Of a stretch of DNA of 64,000 bases, positions 16,811-25,232 are shown piece after piece. The DNA is from CAVPHV01 sp963704825 (lineage in GTDB: Bacteria; Actinomycetota; Acidimicrobiia; Spongiisociales; UBA5794), in NCBI GenBank assembly GCA_963704825.1, contig CAVPHV010000004.1:1-64000 (forward strand), given 5' to 3'. How positions within the stretch are numbered: the stretch's first letter is position 1; each line of letters starts with the position of its first letter. Position numbers and translations under genes: made by a program. Below the pieces are notes generated by a model that had not been told where the DNA came from, searched no databases, and was given only the letters and a program-made list of their open reading frames with translations.

Positions 16811-17617
16811 GTGACGACCGGTGAGGACCAGCGGCTGCTGCAGGAACTGGCCGCGGCGATGGGGGAGGGGCGTCCCGTGGCGCTCGCCACCGTCGTGGCG
16901 ACCAAGCGGTCGGTGCCCCGGCATGCGGGAACGAAGATGCTCGTCTTCGCCGACGGTTCCCTGAGCGGCACGGTCGGCGGTGGCGCCATGGAGAGCCGGG
17001 TCATCGCGGCCGCCCGCGAAGTGCTGGCGACCGGCAAGACCCGGCTGCTGTCCTACGATTTGGTCGAGCCCGAACGCGGCGACCCCGGCGTCTGCGGGGG
17101 CGAAGTGCAAATCTACCTGGAGCCCTACATGCCACCCCACACCGTCTTTGTCGTCGGAGCCGGCCACGTCGGAAGGGCAGTCGTCGAGCTCGCCCATTGG
17201 CTCGGCTACCGCACCGTCGTCTGTGATGACCGCGCCGATCGGGTCACCCCAGAAGCGATGCCGTTGGCCGACGAGAGGATCGCCGGGAGTGTGGCGGAAG
17301 CCCTGCAAGCCCATCCGGTGACGGCGGATACCTCCATCATCGTCGTCACCCGCGACACCGCGATCGACGTTGCCGCCATCCCGCTGCTGCTGGACACTTC
17401 GGCCCGTTACCTCGGGGTGATGGGCAGCGAGCGGCGTTGGTTGACCACCCGGCGCCAACTGGTCGATGAGGGAGTTGCTCAGGCCGATCTCGAGCGAATC
17501 CACGTGCCGGTCGGGATCGAACTCGGCGCCGAAACGGTTGAGGAGATCGCCGTTTCGATCCTGTCGGAAGTCATTCGTGAAACCCGTGCCGCGCCGGGGT
17601 CCGGCGACGCAGACTGA
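16811..17617 (+). CDS. xdhC: XdhC-type molybdenum cofactor insertion/sulfuration protein
   Basis: 268 residues with GTG start. The XdhC/CoxI N-domain carries VATKRSVPRHAGTKMLVF and GTVGGGAMESRV (about residues 20-60). A Rossmann C-domain follows, with FVVGAGHVGRAVVELAHWLGY (about 114-134) and the GVMGSERR motif. XdhC binds Moco, protects its terminal sulfur ligand and loads it into hydroxylases. It lies in the transcript with the XdhD-like enzyme and YqeB/YqeC. In selenium-dependent hydroxylase clusters this set is thought to mature a Se-containing cofactor. Confidence 0.9.
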   Translation: MTTGEDQRLLQELAAAMGEGRPVALATVVATKRSVPRHAGTKMLVFADGSLSGTVGGGAMESRVIAAAREVLATGKTRLLSYDLVEPERGDPGVCGGEVQIYLEPYMPPHTVFVVGAGHVGRAVVELAHWLGYRTVVCDDRADRVTPEAMPLADERIAGSVAEALQAHPVTADTSIIVVTRDTAIDVAAIPLLLDTSARYLGVMGSERRWLTTRRQLVDEGVAQADLERIHVPVGIELGAETVEEIAVSILSEVIRETRAAPGSGDAD

Positions 17618-18423
17618 TGCTCTTTGCCGACCAGCTTGTTGTCGTGCGTGGCGGTGGCGACTTGGCCAGCGGCGCAGTGGCCCAACTCCACCACGCCGGG
17701 TTTCCCGTCATCGTGCTCGAACTGGAACGACCGCTCGCCGTGCGGCAAACCGTTGCCTTCTCCTCGGCCGTCCTCTCAGGCGAGATCACCATCGATGGGG
17801 TCGTCGGACAACGGGCGGTGACATCCGACGACGCGCTGGCGATTGCCGCCGGGGGCGCGGTTGCGGTGCTGGTGAGCCCGGCCATCTCCGCATTCACCCG
17901 GCCGATCTCGGTACTGGTCGACGCCCGAATGGCCAAGCGCAACATCGACACCACCATCGACCAGGCTCCCCTGGTGGTAGCGCTCGGGCCCGGATTCAGC
18001 GCCGGCACCGACTGCGACGCCGTCATCGAGACGATGCGCGGTCACCGCCTCGGTCGCGTGATCTGGGATGGCGCGGCGGCTCCCAACACTGGGATCCCGG
18101 GGACGGTCGGTGGGGCGGCGAGCGATCGTCTGGTACGCGCTCCGGCGGATGGGGTCGTGGAATGGTCGGTCGCGATCGGTGATGTCGTCACCGCGACACA
18201 ACCACTCGGGTCGGTTGGTGGTGTGGTGGCTCAGGCTTCAATCGGCGGAGTGGTGCGCGGCCTCATCGCAGCCGGCTCCCTGGTATCGGCCGGGACCAAG
18301 ATCGGCGACGTTGATCCCCGCGCCGATCGTGCCGCCTGTTTTGAGATCTCCGACAAGTCGCGCCTGGTCGGAGCCGGCGTGCTCGAGGCGGTGCTGGTCT
18401 GGCTGAATCGTGAAGCGTTGTGA
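17617..18423 (+). CDS. yqeB: Selenium-dependent molybdenum hydroxylase system protein YqeB
   Basis: 268 residues. The ATG overlaps the XdhC stop by one base. It starts VVVRGGGDLASGAVAQLHHAGFPV, a Rossmann-type opening typical of the EF2563/YqeB family, and contains GPGFSAGTDCDAVIETMRGH (about 126-145). A biotinyl/lipoyl-like beta domain lies near the C-terminus (ADGVVEWSVAIGDVV). The family co-occurs with genomes that use labile selenium in molybdenum hydroxylases. The biochemical step is not known to me. It is directly followed by YqeC. Confidence 0.85.
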   Translation: MLFADQLVVVRGGGDLASGAVAQLHHAGFPVIVLELERPLAVRQTVAFSSAVLSGEITIDGVVGQRAVTSDDALAIAAGGAVAVLVSPAISAFTRPISVLVDARMAKRNIDTTIDQAPLVVALGPGFSAGTDCDAVIETMRGHRLGRVIWDGAAAPNTGIPGTVGGAASDRLVRAPADGVVEWSVAIGDVVTATQPLGSVGGVVAQASIGGVVRGLIAAGSLVSAGTKIGDVDPRADRAACFEISDKSRLVGAGVLEAVLVWLNREAL

Positions 18424-19121
18424 GGGTTGCGGAGCAGCTCGGACTTGGGTCAAGCGAGTTGGTGGCCATCGTCGGGGCCGGGGGCAAATCGACCCTGCTG
18501 CTCGGCCTCGGTCGTGAGCTGTCCACTGCAGGGAGCTCGGTGGTGATGACCACGACAACAAAGATGGGCGCCGACCAGCTACCCGACTGGGCGGTGGCGT
18601 GTCGCACCAGCGGAGAGGTCGAGAGCGCCCTCGCTGCCGGCCAACCGGTGTTCTTGCTCGAGGGAGTAGATAGCTCCAAGATCGTCGGTGCTGCGGCGGT
18701 GCTGATCGACGAGGTGTTCGCACGCCGGGACGTCGACTTCGTGCTGGCGGAGGCCGACGGCGCCGCCGGCCGGCTCCTGAAGGTGCCGGCGGAACACGAG
18801 CCCGTCATTCCGACAACCACGACGCTGGTGGTCATTGTCGTGGGACTGGGGGCGGTAGGCGGCCGCATCGCCGCCGTTGCTCACCGCCCGGAAAGAGTCG
18901 CCGCCCTGCTGGGGTGCGGGGTCGACCACGTGCTCGAACCTCTCGATCTCGCTGCGGTGATCGCACATCCCGAGGGCGGGATGTGGCACGTGCCCGAGTC
19001 GGCGCGGGTCGTGGTGGCCCTGGCCGGTGAGAACGAATCGGCGGCCGCACAGATCCGGGGGGCTCTGGCCACGGACACGCGGGTTGAGCGTGTGGTGGTG
19101 GTAGGGCCGTTCGGGGCGTAG
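18420..19121 (+). CDS. yqeC: Putative selenium-dependent hydroxylase accessory protein YqeC
   Basis: 233 residues. The GTG start overlaps the YqeB stop (GTGA). A P-loop-like VAIVGAGGKSTLLLGLGREL (about residues 15-34) shows nucleotide binding. It is followed by VVMTTTTKMGADQLP and LAEADGAAGRLLKVPAEHEPVIP (about 118-140), the family signature. It is always found with YqeB in selenium-dependent molybdenum hydroxylase loci. The third usual partner, MocA-like YgfJ, is not seen in the window, and neither is selD. Confidence 0.83.
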   Translation: MRVAEQLGLGSSELVAIVGAGGKSTLLLGLGRELSTAGSSVVMTTTTKMGADQLPDWAVACRTSGEVESALAAGQPVFLLEGVDSSKIVGAAAVLIDEVFARRDVDFVLAEADGAAGRLLKVPAEHEPVIPTTTTLVVIVVGLGAVGGRIAAVAHRPERVAALLGCGVDHVLEPLDLAAVIAHPEGGMWHVPESARVVVALAGENESAAAQIRGALATDTRVERVVVVGPFGA

Positions 19122-19219
19122 GAGCCTGTGCAACAACGCCAGCTTGGCTTGTGCCACGTCCAGGACCAGGCGTTTGCTCGTCGGCGCAATCCCGCACGCC
19201 GATTGTTCAACAGCTCCTA
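19119..19219. mobile_element. About 101-bp element with imperfect terminal inverted repeats (MITE-like or convergent terminator)
   Basis: Between the convergent yqeC and SDR genes. The ends read inwards as TAGGAGCCTGTGCAACAACG (19119-19138) and TAGGAGCTGTTGAACAATCG (complement of 19219-19200), matching at most positions with one indel. Both flanking genes use the TAG of the arm as their stop codon. There is no coding capacity, and the inner part shows no further symmetry. It could be a miniature transposon remnant or a convergent transcription terminator. Confidence 0.35.
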
Positions 19220-19936
19220 GTCCTCTTCGTGGATGCTGCGCATCGACCAGATCAGCGAGCGCATGTTCTTCGGCTGGCTGAGCACGGTGACGATGGCGGC
19301 AGCGACGTCTTCGGCGTTGAGCATATTGGCCAGGCCGGGCATGTCGGGCGTCCGGCCGGCGCCCATCGCAAACTCGGTGGCGGTTCCGCCGGGGCAGATG
19401 GTGCTGACCCTGATGTTCTTGGCTCGCAGTTCCCTGTCGAGGCCGCCGGCCAGGCCGACTTGGGCATACTTGGTCGCGGCGTATACGGCCTCGTCGCCGC
19501 CGCCTCGCAGTCCGGCCACCGAGGCGACGATCACGATGTCGCCACCCCCGGCGTCGACCAGATGGGGGACCGCAGCCCGAATGGGCCAGACGGTGCCGGC
19601 AACGTTGGTGTCCATCATGACGGCGAGTTGCTCGTCACTGAGGTCCATAATCCCGCCGTAGGCGCCGATCCCGGCATTCGCCACCAGAGCATCAAGCCGG
19701 CCGTAACGTTCGATGGCCGTTGCCACCAAGCGCCGCGAGTCTTCCGGATTGCGGACATCCATCTCGACGGCGGCAGCCTGTTGGCCGAGCTCGGCGACTG
19801 CTTCTTCCAGGCGCTCGAACCGGCGTGCTCCGAGCACCACCGACGCACCCTCGGCTGCCAGCAGGCGGGCTGCGGCGGCACCGATTCCAGCGCTGGCTCC
19901 GGTGATGGCTACGACGGTTCCGTTGAGATCAGTCAT
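19217..19936 (-). CDS. Short-chain dehydrogenase/reductase
   Basis: 239 residues of the classical SDR family. The NADP(H) motif GASAGIGAAAARLL is at residues 13-26, NAGIGAYGG at about 88-96, and the catalytic Ser/Tyr/Lys set includes YAATK (about 153-157). It is most like the YdfG/serine-3-dehydrogenase group that oxidises hydroxyacids such as serine, but specificity is a guess. It is convergent with yqeC, and a GGAGGT box precedes the ATG (reverse of ACCTCC at 19940). Its place between purine-cluster genes and a nucleoside transporter gives no firm role. Confidence 0.8.
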   Translation of the reverse strand: MTDLNGTVVAITGASAGIGAAAARLLAAEGASVVLGARRFERLEEAVAELGQQAAAVEMDVRNPEDSRRLVATAIERYGRLDALVANAGIGAYGGIMDLSDEQLAVMMDTNVAGTVWPIRAAVPHLVDAGGGDIVIVASVAGLRGGGDEAVYAATKYAQVGLAGGLDRELRAKNIRVSTICPGGTATEFAMGAGRTPDMPGLANMLNAEDVAAAIVTVLSQPKNMRSLIWSMRSIHEED

Positions 19937-20122
19937 CTATTACCTCCTCAGGTTGCGTCCAGCTTGAGCCGACCTCGTGCCGCGTGCAAATCGGCTTTGA
20001 TCTCCGCCGGCACGAGCCCGGGTGAATGGGGTGAGTAGCGAGGGAAGGCCCTAGGATTCTCCGTCAGGACGGCGTTCGTGCCCACTCGAGGTACGGCGAA
20101 CCGGACATGGAGAGAGGAAGAC

Positions 20123-21250
20123 ATGGCACACAAGAGATGGCGGCTACTGGCGATTCTCGTGCTGGCGCTCGCACTCGTCGCTGCGGCCTGCGGCGACGAT
20201 GACGACGCGGCAACGACAACGACGGCGGCATCCGGCGATGGAGGAGACACGACGACGGCTGCTCCTTCCGACGGCGAAGCGATGAAGGTCGCCTTCGTTC
20301 ACGTCGGTCCCGTCGCCGACAAAGGCTGGTCGTGGGCCCACGACCAGGGCGCTCAGTACCTTGAAGCGAACATGAACGTCGACGTCACGACGCTTGAGAG
20401 CATTCCTGAGGGTTCCGACTCGCAGCGGGTCTTCGAGGAACTGGCCGCAGATGGCAACCAATTGATCTTTGGCACATCGTTCGGTTACATGGATCCCATG
20501 CTGGCCGCAGCCGAGAACTACCCGGACACGGTGTTCATGCATGCCACCGGTTTCAAGACTGCGGACAACATGGGCAACTACTTCGGTGCTGCCGAGGAGG
20601 CCCGCTACCTGAGCGGAATGGCCGCCGGGGCAGCCACGGAAACCGATCTGATCGGCTACGTCGCTGCATTCCCGATCCCCGAGGTGCTGCGCGGCATCAA
20701 CGCCTTCACCCTCGGAGTAAAGGAAGTCAACCCCGACGCTGAGGTGCAGGTTGTCTGGACCTCGACCTGGTTCGATCCGCCCAAGGAAGGCACGGCTGCC
20801 CAGTCGCTGCTCGACGCAGGCGCCGACGTGATCGCGATGCACCAGGACTCCGCCGCACCCGGGCAGGCTGCCGAGGCCGCCGGAGCCAAGTGGTCCGGAT
20901 ACAACACCGACATGACCGAGTTCGCTCCGAACGCCTGGCTGACAGCGCCGGTTTGGGACTGGGGTCCGTTCTATCTGGCGACTGCCCAACAGGTGGCGGA
21001 CGGAACCTGGACCGCTGAGGCCCACTACGGCCACATGGCGGACGGCATGGTCAAGCTTGCCCCGTTTGGGACCTCGGTTTCTGAGGAGACCCAGGCCCTG
21101 ATCGAGGAACGCGAGGCCGAGATCAAGGCGGGCACCTTCCAGGTGTTCCCCGATCCGATCATCGACCAGGACGGCAATGAGATCCCCCTCGGGGACATCT
21201 TTGCGATGGATTACTTCGTTCTCGGCGTGATCGGTAGCCCGACCGGCTGA
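20123..21250 (+). CDS. BMP-family ABC transporter substrate-binding lipoprotein
   Basis: 375 residues from ATG 20123, after GAGAGGAAG. A lipoprotein signal peptide (KRWRLLAILVLALALVAAAC, lipobox Cys about residue 26) is followed by an Asp/Thr linker (residues 27-55) and a PnrA/BMP periplasmic-binding fold (VAFVHVGPVADKGWSWAHDQG, FGTSFGYMD, EARYLSGMAAG, AFPIPEVLRGINAF). PnrA-type proteins bind purine nucleosides, which suits a purine catabolic cluster. It is the first gene of a transporter operon with the ATPase and two permeases downstream. Confidence 0.9.
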   Translation: MAHKRWRLLAILVLALALVAAACGDDDDAATTTTAASGDGGDTTTAAPSDGEAMKVAFVHVGPVADKGWSWAHDQGAQYLEANMNVDVTTLESIPEGSDSQRVFEELAADGNQLIFGTSFGYMDPMLAAAENYPDTVFMHATGFKTADNMGNYFGAAEEARYLSGMAAGAATETDLIGYVAAFPIPEVLRGINAFTLGVKEVNPDAEVQVVWTSTWFDPPKEGTAAQSLLDAGADVIAMHQDSAAPGQAAEAAGAKWSGYNTDMTEFAPNAWLTAPVWDWGPFYLATAQQVADGTWTAEAHYGHMADGMVKLAPFGTSVSEETQALIEEREAEIKAGTFQVFPDPIIDQDGNEIPLGDIFAMDYFVLGVIGSPTG

Positions 21251-21275
21251 TCGAGTTCGTCCTGATCGACTACGA

Positions 21276-21303
21276 CAGGGGCCCCGCTGTGGCGGGGTCC
21301 CTG
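21276..21303 (+). terminator. Intra-operon hairpin after substrate-binding protein gene
   Basis: Stem CAGGGGCCCCGC (21276-21287) / GCGGGGTCCCTG (21292-21303), 12 bp with one G-U pair and a 4-base loop. There is no clear U-run (CGCGTCTGGG follows). It probably stabilises the abundant binding-protein message or acts as a partial terminator before the ATPase gene. Confidence 0.55.
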
Positions 21304-21370
21304 CGCGTCTGGGACGAGGTCCCGGCAGGATCTGCACAGCTGGGGTTCGGCTCGCTAGGGTAAGTCAATC

Positions 21371-22909
21371 ATGGTGGATGCTGCGAACAATGAGACGCTC
21401 GCCGTCGAGCTATGCAACATCGACAAAGCGTTCTACGGGGTCCTGGCGAACGCCGACGTGAACTTCCAGTTACGCCACGGCGAGGTTCACGCCCTTCTCG
21501 GCGAGAACGGCGCAGGCAAGTCCACGCTGTGCTCGATCCTCGCCGGTCTCTACCGGCCCGACAGCGGCGAGATGTACATGGACGGTGCGGCCGTCGCCTT
21601 CAAAACACCCAAGGACGCTCTCGCCGCCGGGGTCGGCATGGTGTACCAGCACTTCCGTTTGGTCGCCAACCTGACCGTTGCGGAGAACCTCGCCCTCGGC
21701 CATCCCGACCTTGGAATCAGGCTCGACGAATCGCGACTCGAGAAGGAGGCGACCGACCTTGGCGAGAAGTATGGCCTCGGGGTCGATCCGACGGCTCGGA
21801 TCTGGCAGCTGTCGGTGGGTGAGCAGCAGCGGGTTGAGATCCTCAAGCTGCTCTACCGCAACGCCAAGGTTCTGATTCTCGACGAGCCGACCGCGGTGCT
21901 CACTCCCCAGGAGAGCCAGGCGCTGTTCAAGACCATGCGCCAAATGGCTGAAGAGGGCCGCTCGGTGATCTTCGTGTCGCACAAGCTCCACGAGGTCAAG
22001 CAAGTCTCCGATCGGGTCACGGTGTTGCGGGGCGGACGAACCGTTGGCGGCGTCGACACGGCCGATGCCGAACCACGGGATCTGGCGCGGATGATGGTTG
22101 GCCGCGACCTGGAGTTGCCGACCCGAGATCCCGGGGGTCCTCCCGGCGAGCCGGTGCTCACCGTCAAAGACCTGCACGTCCAAGGCGATCGTGGGCTCGA
22201 GGCCGTCCGGGGCATGACGTTCGAAGTTCGCGCCGGCGAGGTCGTCGGCATCTCCGGTGTGTCCGGCAACGGCCAGCGGGAACTCGCCTATGGTCTCGCC
22301 GGCTTGCGCATCCCGACGGCGGGATCGGTGATCCTCGGCGGAATCGACGTCACCTCTGCTTCAGCGCTACAACGGATCAAGCGGGGAATCGCCTACGTTC
22401 CGCAGAACCGCCTCGGCATGGGGTTGGCGCCGGGCCTCACCACCGAAGAAAACCTGGCGCTGAAGGCCTTCCGCGATCCGCCCTATTCGAAGTCGGGCCG
22501 CCTCGTCCAGTCCGCATTTCGAGATGAGGGGGCGCGCGAGATCGAGGAGTATGACATCCGGGGGGTGCGTCCCGGCCTGCCGATCCGGCTGCTTTCAGGA
22601 GGCAATCTGCAGAAGGCGCTCGTGGCGCGGGAGGTCGAGCTGAAGCCGATCCTGATGATCGCCCGTTCGCCGACCCGTGGGCTCGACGTCGGCGCCACCG
22701 AAGCGGTTCGCAAGCTCATACTCGCCGAGCGGGCGCGGGGCGCCGGCGTGCTGCTGATCTCGGAGGATCTCGACGAGTTGCTGGCGCTCTCCGACCGGCT
22801 GCTGGTGATTTACGAAGGCGAGATCGTGGGCCGGATGCCGGTCGAAGACGCCACCGCCGAACGGCTTGGTCTGCTGATGGCCGGCCAGCGTGAGGAGGCA
22901 TCGGCGTGA
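21371..22909 (+). CDS. ABC transporter ATPase, duplicated (nucleoside/BMP type)
   Basis: 512 residues with two ABC domains, as in RbsA/YufO. Domain 1: Walker A GENGAGKST (about 42-50), signature LSVGEQQRVEILKLLY and Walker B VLILDEPTAVLTP. Domain 2: a degenerate Walker A GVSGNGQRELAY, signature LSGGNLQKALVAREVE and a Walker B region ILMIARSPTRGLDV in which the catalytic glutamate position is not conserved. It energises import with the two downstream permeases; its 3' end overlaps the first permease start (GTGA). Confidence 0.92.
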   Translation: MVDAANNETLAVELCNIDKAFYGVLANADVNFQLRHGEVHALLGENGAGKSTLCSILAGLYRPDSGEMYMDGAAVAFKTPKDALAAGVGMVYQHFRLVANLTVAENLALGHPDLGIRLDESRLEKEATDLGEKYGLGVDPTARIWQLSVGEQQRVEILKLLYRNAKVLILDEPTAVLTPQESQALFKTMRQMAEEGRSVIFVSHKLHEVKQVSDRVTVLRGGRTVGGVDTADAEPRDLARMMVGRDLELPTRDPGGPPGEPVLTVKDLHVQGDRGLEAVRGMTFEVRAGEVVGISGVSGNGQRELAYGLAGLRIPTAGSVILGGIDVTSASALQRIKRGIAYVPQNRLGMGLAPGLTTEENLALKAFRDPPYSKSGRLVQSAFRDEGAREIEEYDIRGVRPGLPIRLLSGGNLQKALVAREVELKPILMIARSPTRGLDVGATEAVRKLILAERARGAGVLLISEDLDELLALSDRLLVIYEGEIVGRMPVEDATAERLGLLMAGQREEASA

Positions 22910-24027
22910 GTACCCGGCGCTTCGTCGTCGAGCCCCGCGGCTTGGCCTCGCCGTGGTTGAAGCTGTTGGTGCCCATCGGCTCGGTCTTTGCTGCCCTCGT
23001 CGTCGGCGCCATCTTCCTGGCGATCACCGGTGAGAACCCGTTCAGCGTCTACGGCCACATGGTCGATGCTGCGTTCGGGACCTCCCGCAGCATTGCCGAG
23101 ACGCTGCTCACCGCCACTCCGCTGATCCTGACCGGTGTTGCCGCTGCAATCGCCTTCAAGATGCTCGTGTGGAACATCGGCGGTGAGGGCCAGTTCATCT
23201 TCGGAGCCATCTTTGCCGCCGGCTTGGCTATCTGGCTCGGCGAGGGAACCCCCGCCTATATCGCCCTGCCGTTGGTCATCCTCGCCGGTGGCGTCGGGGG
23301 GGCCTTCTGGGCATCCATTTCTGCGGTGCCACGCGTGTATTTGGGCACCAACGAGATCATCACGACGTTGATGCTCAACTTCATCGCGCTCAACTTCATG
23401 AACTACCTCATCTTTGGGAGCAACAGCCCGTGGCGTGACCCCGAGGTCGCCACGTTCCCCGAGGGGCGGCCCATTGCGGATTCGGCCCGCATCCCCGAGT
23501 TCTTCGAGCGGTTGGACTACGGGATCTTCATCGCCATCGCTCTCGCCATCGTTGCGTGGTTCCTACTCGGCAAGACTCGGTGGGGGTTCCAGGTCAGGAT
23601 CGTGGGTGATTCCGCCGACACGGCTCGCTATGCCGGCATCCGAGTCCCCAGCAAGATCCTCGGTGTCTTCCTGCTCTCCGGCGCCGCTGCCGGCTTTGCC
23701 GGCGGCTTGTTCGTGGCGGGGCCGGTTGGAGCGCTCGATCCACGATCGCTGGCGCTTGGGCTCGGTTTCACCGGGATCATCGTCGCGGCGTTGGCTCGAC
23801 TCAACCCGCTGGCCATCATTCCGGTCGCAGTCCTGATGGGCGCGCTCATCAATGCCGGGCCGTCGCTGCAGTCGATCGGAGTGCCGACGGCCACGGTGTC
23901 GATGCTCCAGGGTGCCATCCTGATCTTTGCCGTGGCGGGCGAGTTCCTGATCCAGAACCGGCTCCGTCGTCCCGAGAAGGCTCCCAAGACGGCGCCATCA
24001 TCCGGGGAGGAGGCGAGTCCAGCGTGA
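22906..24027 (+). CDS. BMP-type ABC transporter permease 1
   Basis: 373 residues with GTG start overlapping the ATPase stop. A BPD_transp_2 family membrane protein with about 8-10 hydrophobic helices. Family motifs are IGGEGQFIFGAIFAAG (about 86-101), VYLGTNEIITTLMLNFIALNFMNYL (the conserved cytoplasmic loop) and GIIVAALARLNPLAIIP (the EAA-like coupling region). It pairs with the next permease to make the heterodimeric channel for nucleoside-like substrates. Confidence 0.9.
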   Translation: MSTRRFVVEPRGLASPWLKLLVPIGSVFAALVVGAIFLAITGENPFSVYGHMVDAAFGTSRSIAETLLTATPLILTGVAAAIAFKMLVWNIGGEGQFIFGAIFAAGLAIWLGEGTPAYIALPLVILAGGVGGAFWASISAVPRVYLGTNEIITTLMLNFIALNFMNYLIFGSNSPWRDPEVATFPEGRPIADSARIPEFFERLDYGIFIAIALAIVAWFLLGKTRWGFQVRIVGDSADTARYAGIRVPSKILGVFLLSGAAAGFAGGLFVAGPVGALDPRSLALGLGFTGIIVAALARLNPLAIIPVAVLMGALINAGPSLQSIGVPTATVSMLQGAILIFAVAGEFLIQNRLRRPEKAPKTAPSSGEEASPA

Positions 24028-24977
24028 ACGACACCTGGGTAGTTGAACTCGCCTTCGCTGCGATGATTCTCGGTACGCCGCTGATCTTCGCCACCATCGG
24101 CGAGATCATGACGGAGCGCTCCGGCATCTTGAACCTTGGTGTCCAGGGCATGATGCTGGTTGGTGCCGTCTCAGCCTTCTGGGCGACGTACAACACCGAG
24201 AATCTCCTGTTTGGCCTCATTGCCGGCCTGGTGGCCGGCGCCGGGTTGTCCGTGATCCACGCCTTCACGTCGGTGACCCTGCGCGTCAACCAGATTGTCT
24301 CTGGTTTGGCCTTGACGATCTTTGGCACCGGGTTGGCCAGCTTCCTCGGGCAAGCCGGGAGTGATCCGCTGGTGGGGAATCCGGCACCGGTCGTGTTCGA
24401 ACCGCTCTTCAGCGGGAAGATCACCGAGTGGCCGATCGTAGGGCCACTGCTGTTCGGCCACGACCTCATTGTGTACGTGGCGTGGGTCGTCGCCGGTCTC
24501 GCCAGCTACTACCTGTTCCACACCAAGATGGGGCTGGCGCTGCGGGCGGTCGGGGAAGACCCTGCCAGCGCCGAGGCGGCCGGCATCAACGTCTCCGCAG
24601 TGCGGTATGTCTACGTCATGGTTGGTGGCGCCCTCGCCGGCGTCGGTGGCGCCTACTACTCCCTGAAGATCGTGCCGACCTGGCAGGATGACCCGATCGG
24701 TGAGGCGGGGTGGATCGCGATCGCCCTCGTCATCCTGGCGAGCTGGCGACCCTGGCGAGCGGTGTTCGCCGCCTACCTATTCGGTGCCGCCGAACGGGTC
24801 CAGTTCACCCTCCAGACCCTTGGTGAGCCGTGGAGCAACATCCCGTCGACGCTGCTGGCGATGACCCCGTTCGTTCTCGCCATCATCGCCATGATCGTGC
24901 TCACCAGCGGCAAACGGGCGAGATTCCTCGGCGCCCCCGCCGCGCTTGGTATCCCGTACTTCCGCGAGGAAAGATAG
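24024..24977 (+). CDS. BMP-type ABC transporter permease 2
   Basis: 317 residues with GTG start overlapping the preceding stop. Signature TERSGILNLGVQGMMLVGA (about residues 28-46), VTLRVNQIVSGLALTIFGTG, VGEDPASAEAAGINV and GWIAIALVILASWRPWRA, typical of YufQ/NupQ-like permeases. It completes the importer 20123-24977. A 9-bp hairpin follows (24982-25003); the next 230 bases are non-coding as far as I can see. Confidence 0.9.
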   Translation: MNDTWVVELAFAAMILGTPLIFATIGEIMTERSGILNLGVQGMMLVGAVSAFWATYNTENLLFGLIAGLVAGAGLSVIHAFTSVTLRVNQIVSGLALTIFGTGLASFLGQAGSDPLVGNPAPVVFEPLFSGKITEWPIVGPLLFGHDLIVYVAWVVAGLASYYLFHTKMGLALRAVGEDPASAEAAGINVSAVRYVYVMVGGALAGVGGAYYSLKIVPTWQDDPIGEAGWIAIALVILASWRPWRAVFAAYLFGAAERVQFTLQTLGEPWSNIPSTLLAMTPFVLAIIAMIVLTSGKRARFLGAPAALGIPYFREER

Positions 24978-24981
24978 GTTT

Positions 24982-25003
24982 CGCCGCCGGCAGGCCGGCG
25001 GCG
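24982..25003 (+). terminator. GC-rich hairpin at end of BMP transporter operon
   Basis: Perfect 9-bp stem CGCCGCCGG/CCGGCGGCG with CAGG loop, 5 bases after the permease stop. No U-run follows, so termination would be weak or factor-dependent. From here to 25232 I see no gene or further structure. Confidence 0.5.
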
Positions 25004-25232
25004 AGTTGGTCGCCTCGCTTTGCTCGGCTCCTATTCGTGCGGCCCTGCGGCCGCTCTCTCTTCGGATTCGCACCGTCCTTGCCGCTGCGAATCCACACGG
25101 CGGGACAATGCCCGCCGAAGAGGGTGCCGCCCTGTTTCGTCGCTTCTTCTGTGCCCTCCCTCGCCAGTGGCCAGGTCGGACGTCGTTTGCCGACCGCGCG
25201 GGAAGGGCAGGGCACGCGAGCCGGTCTGGGTC

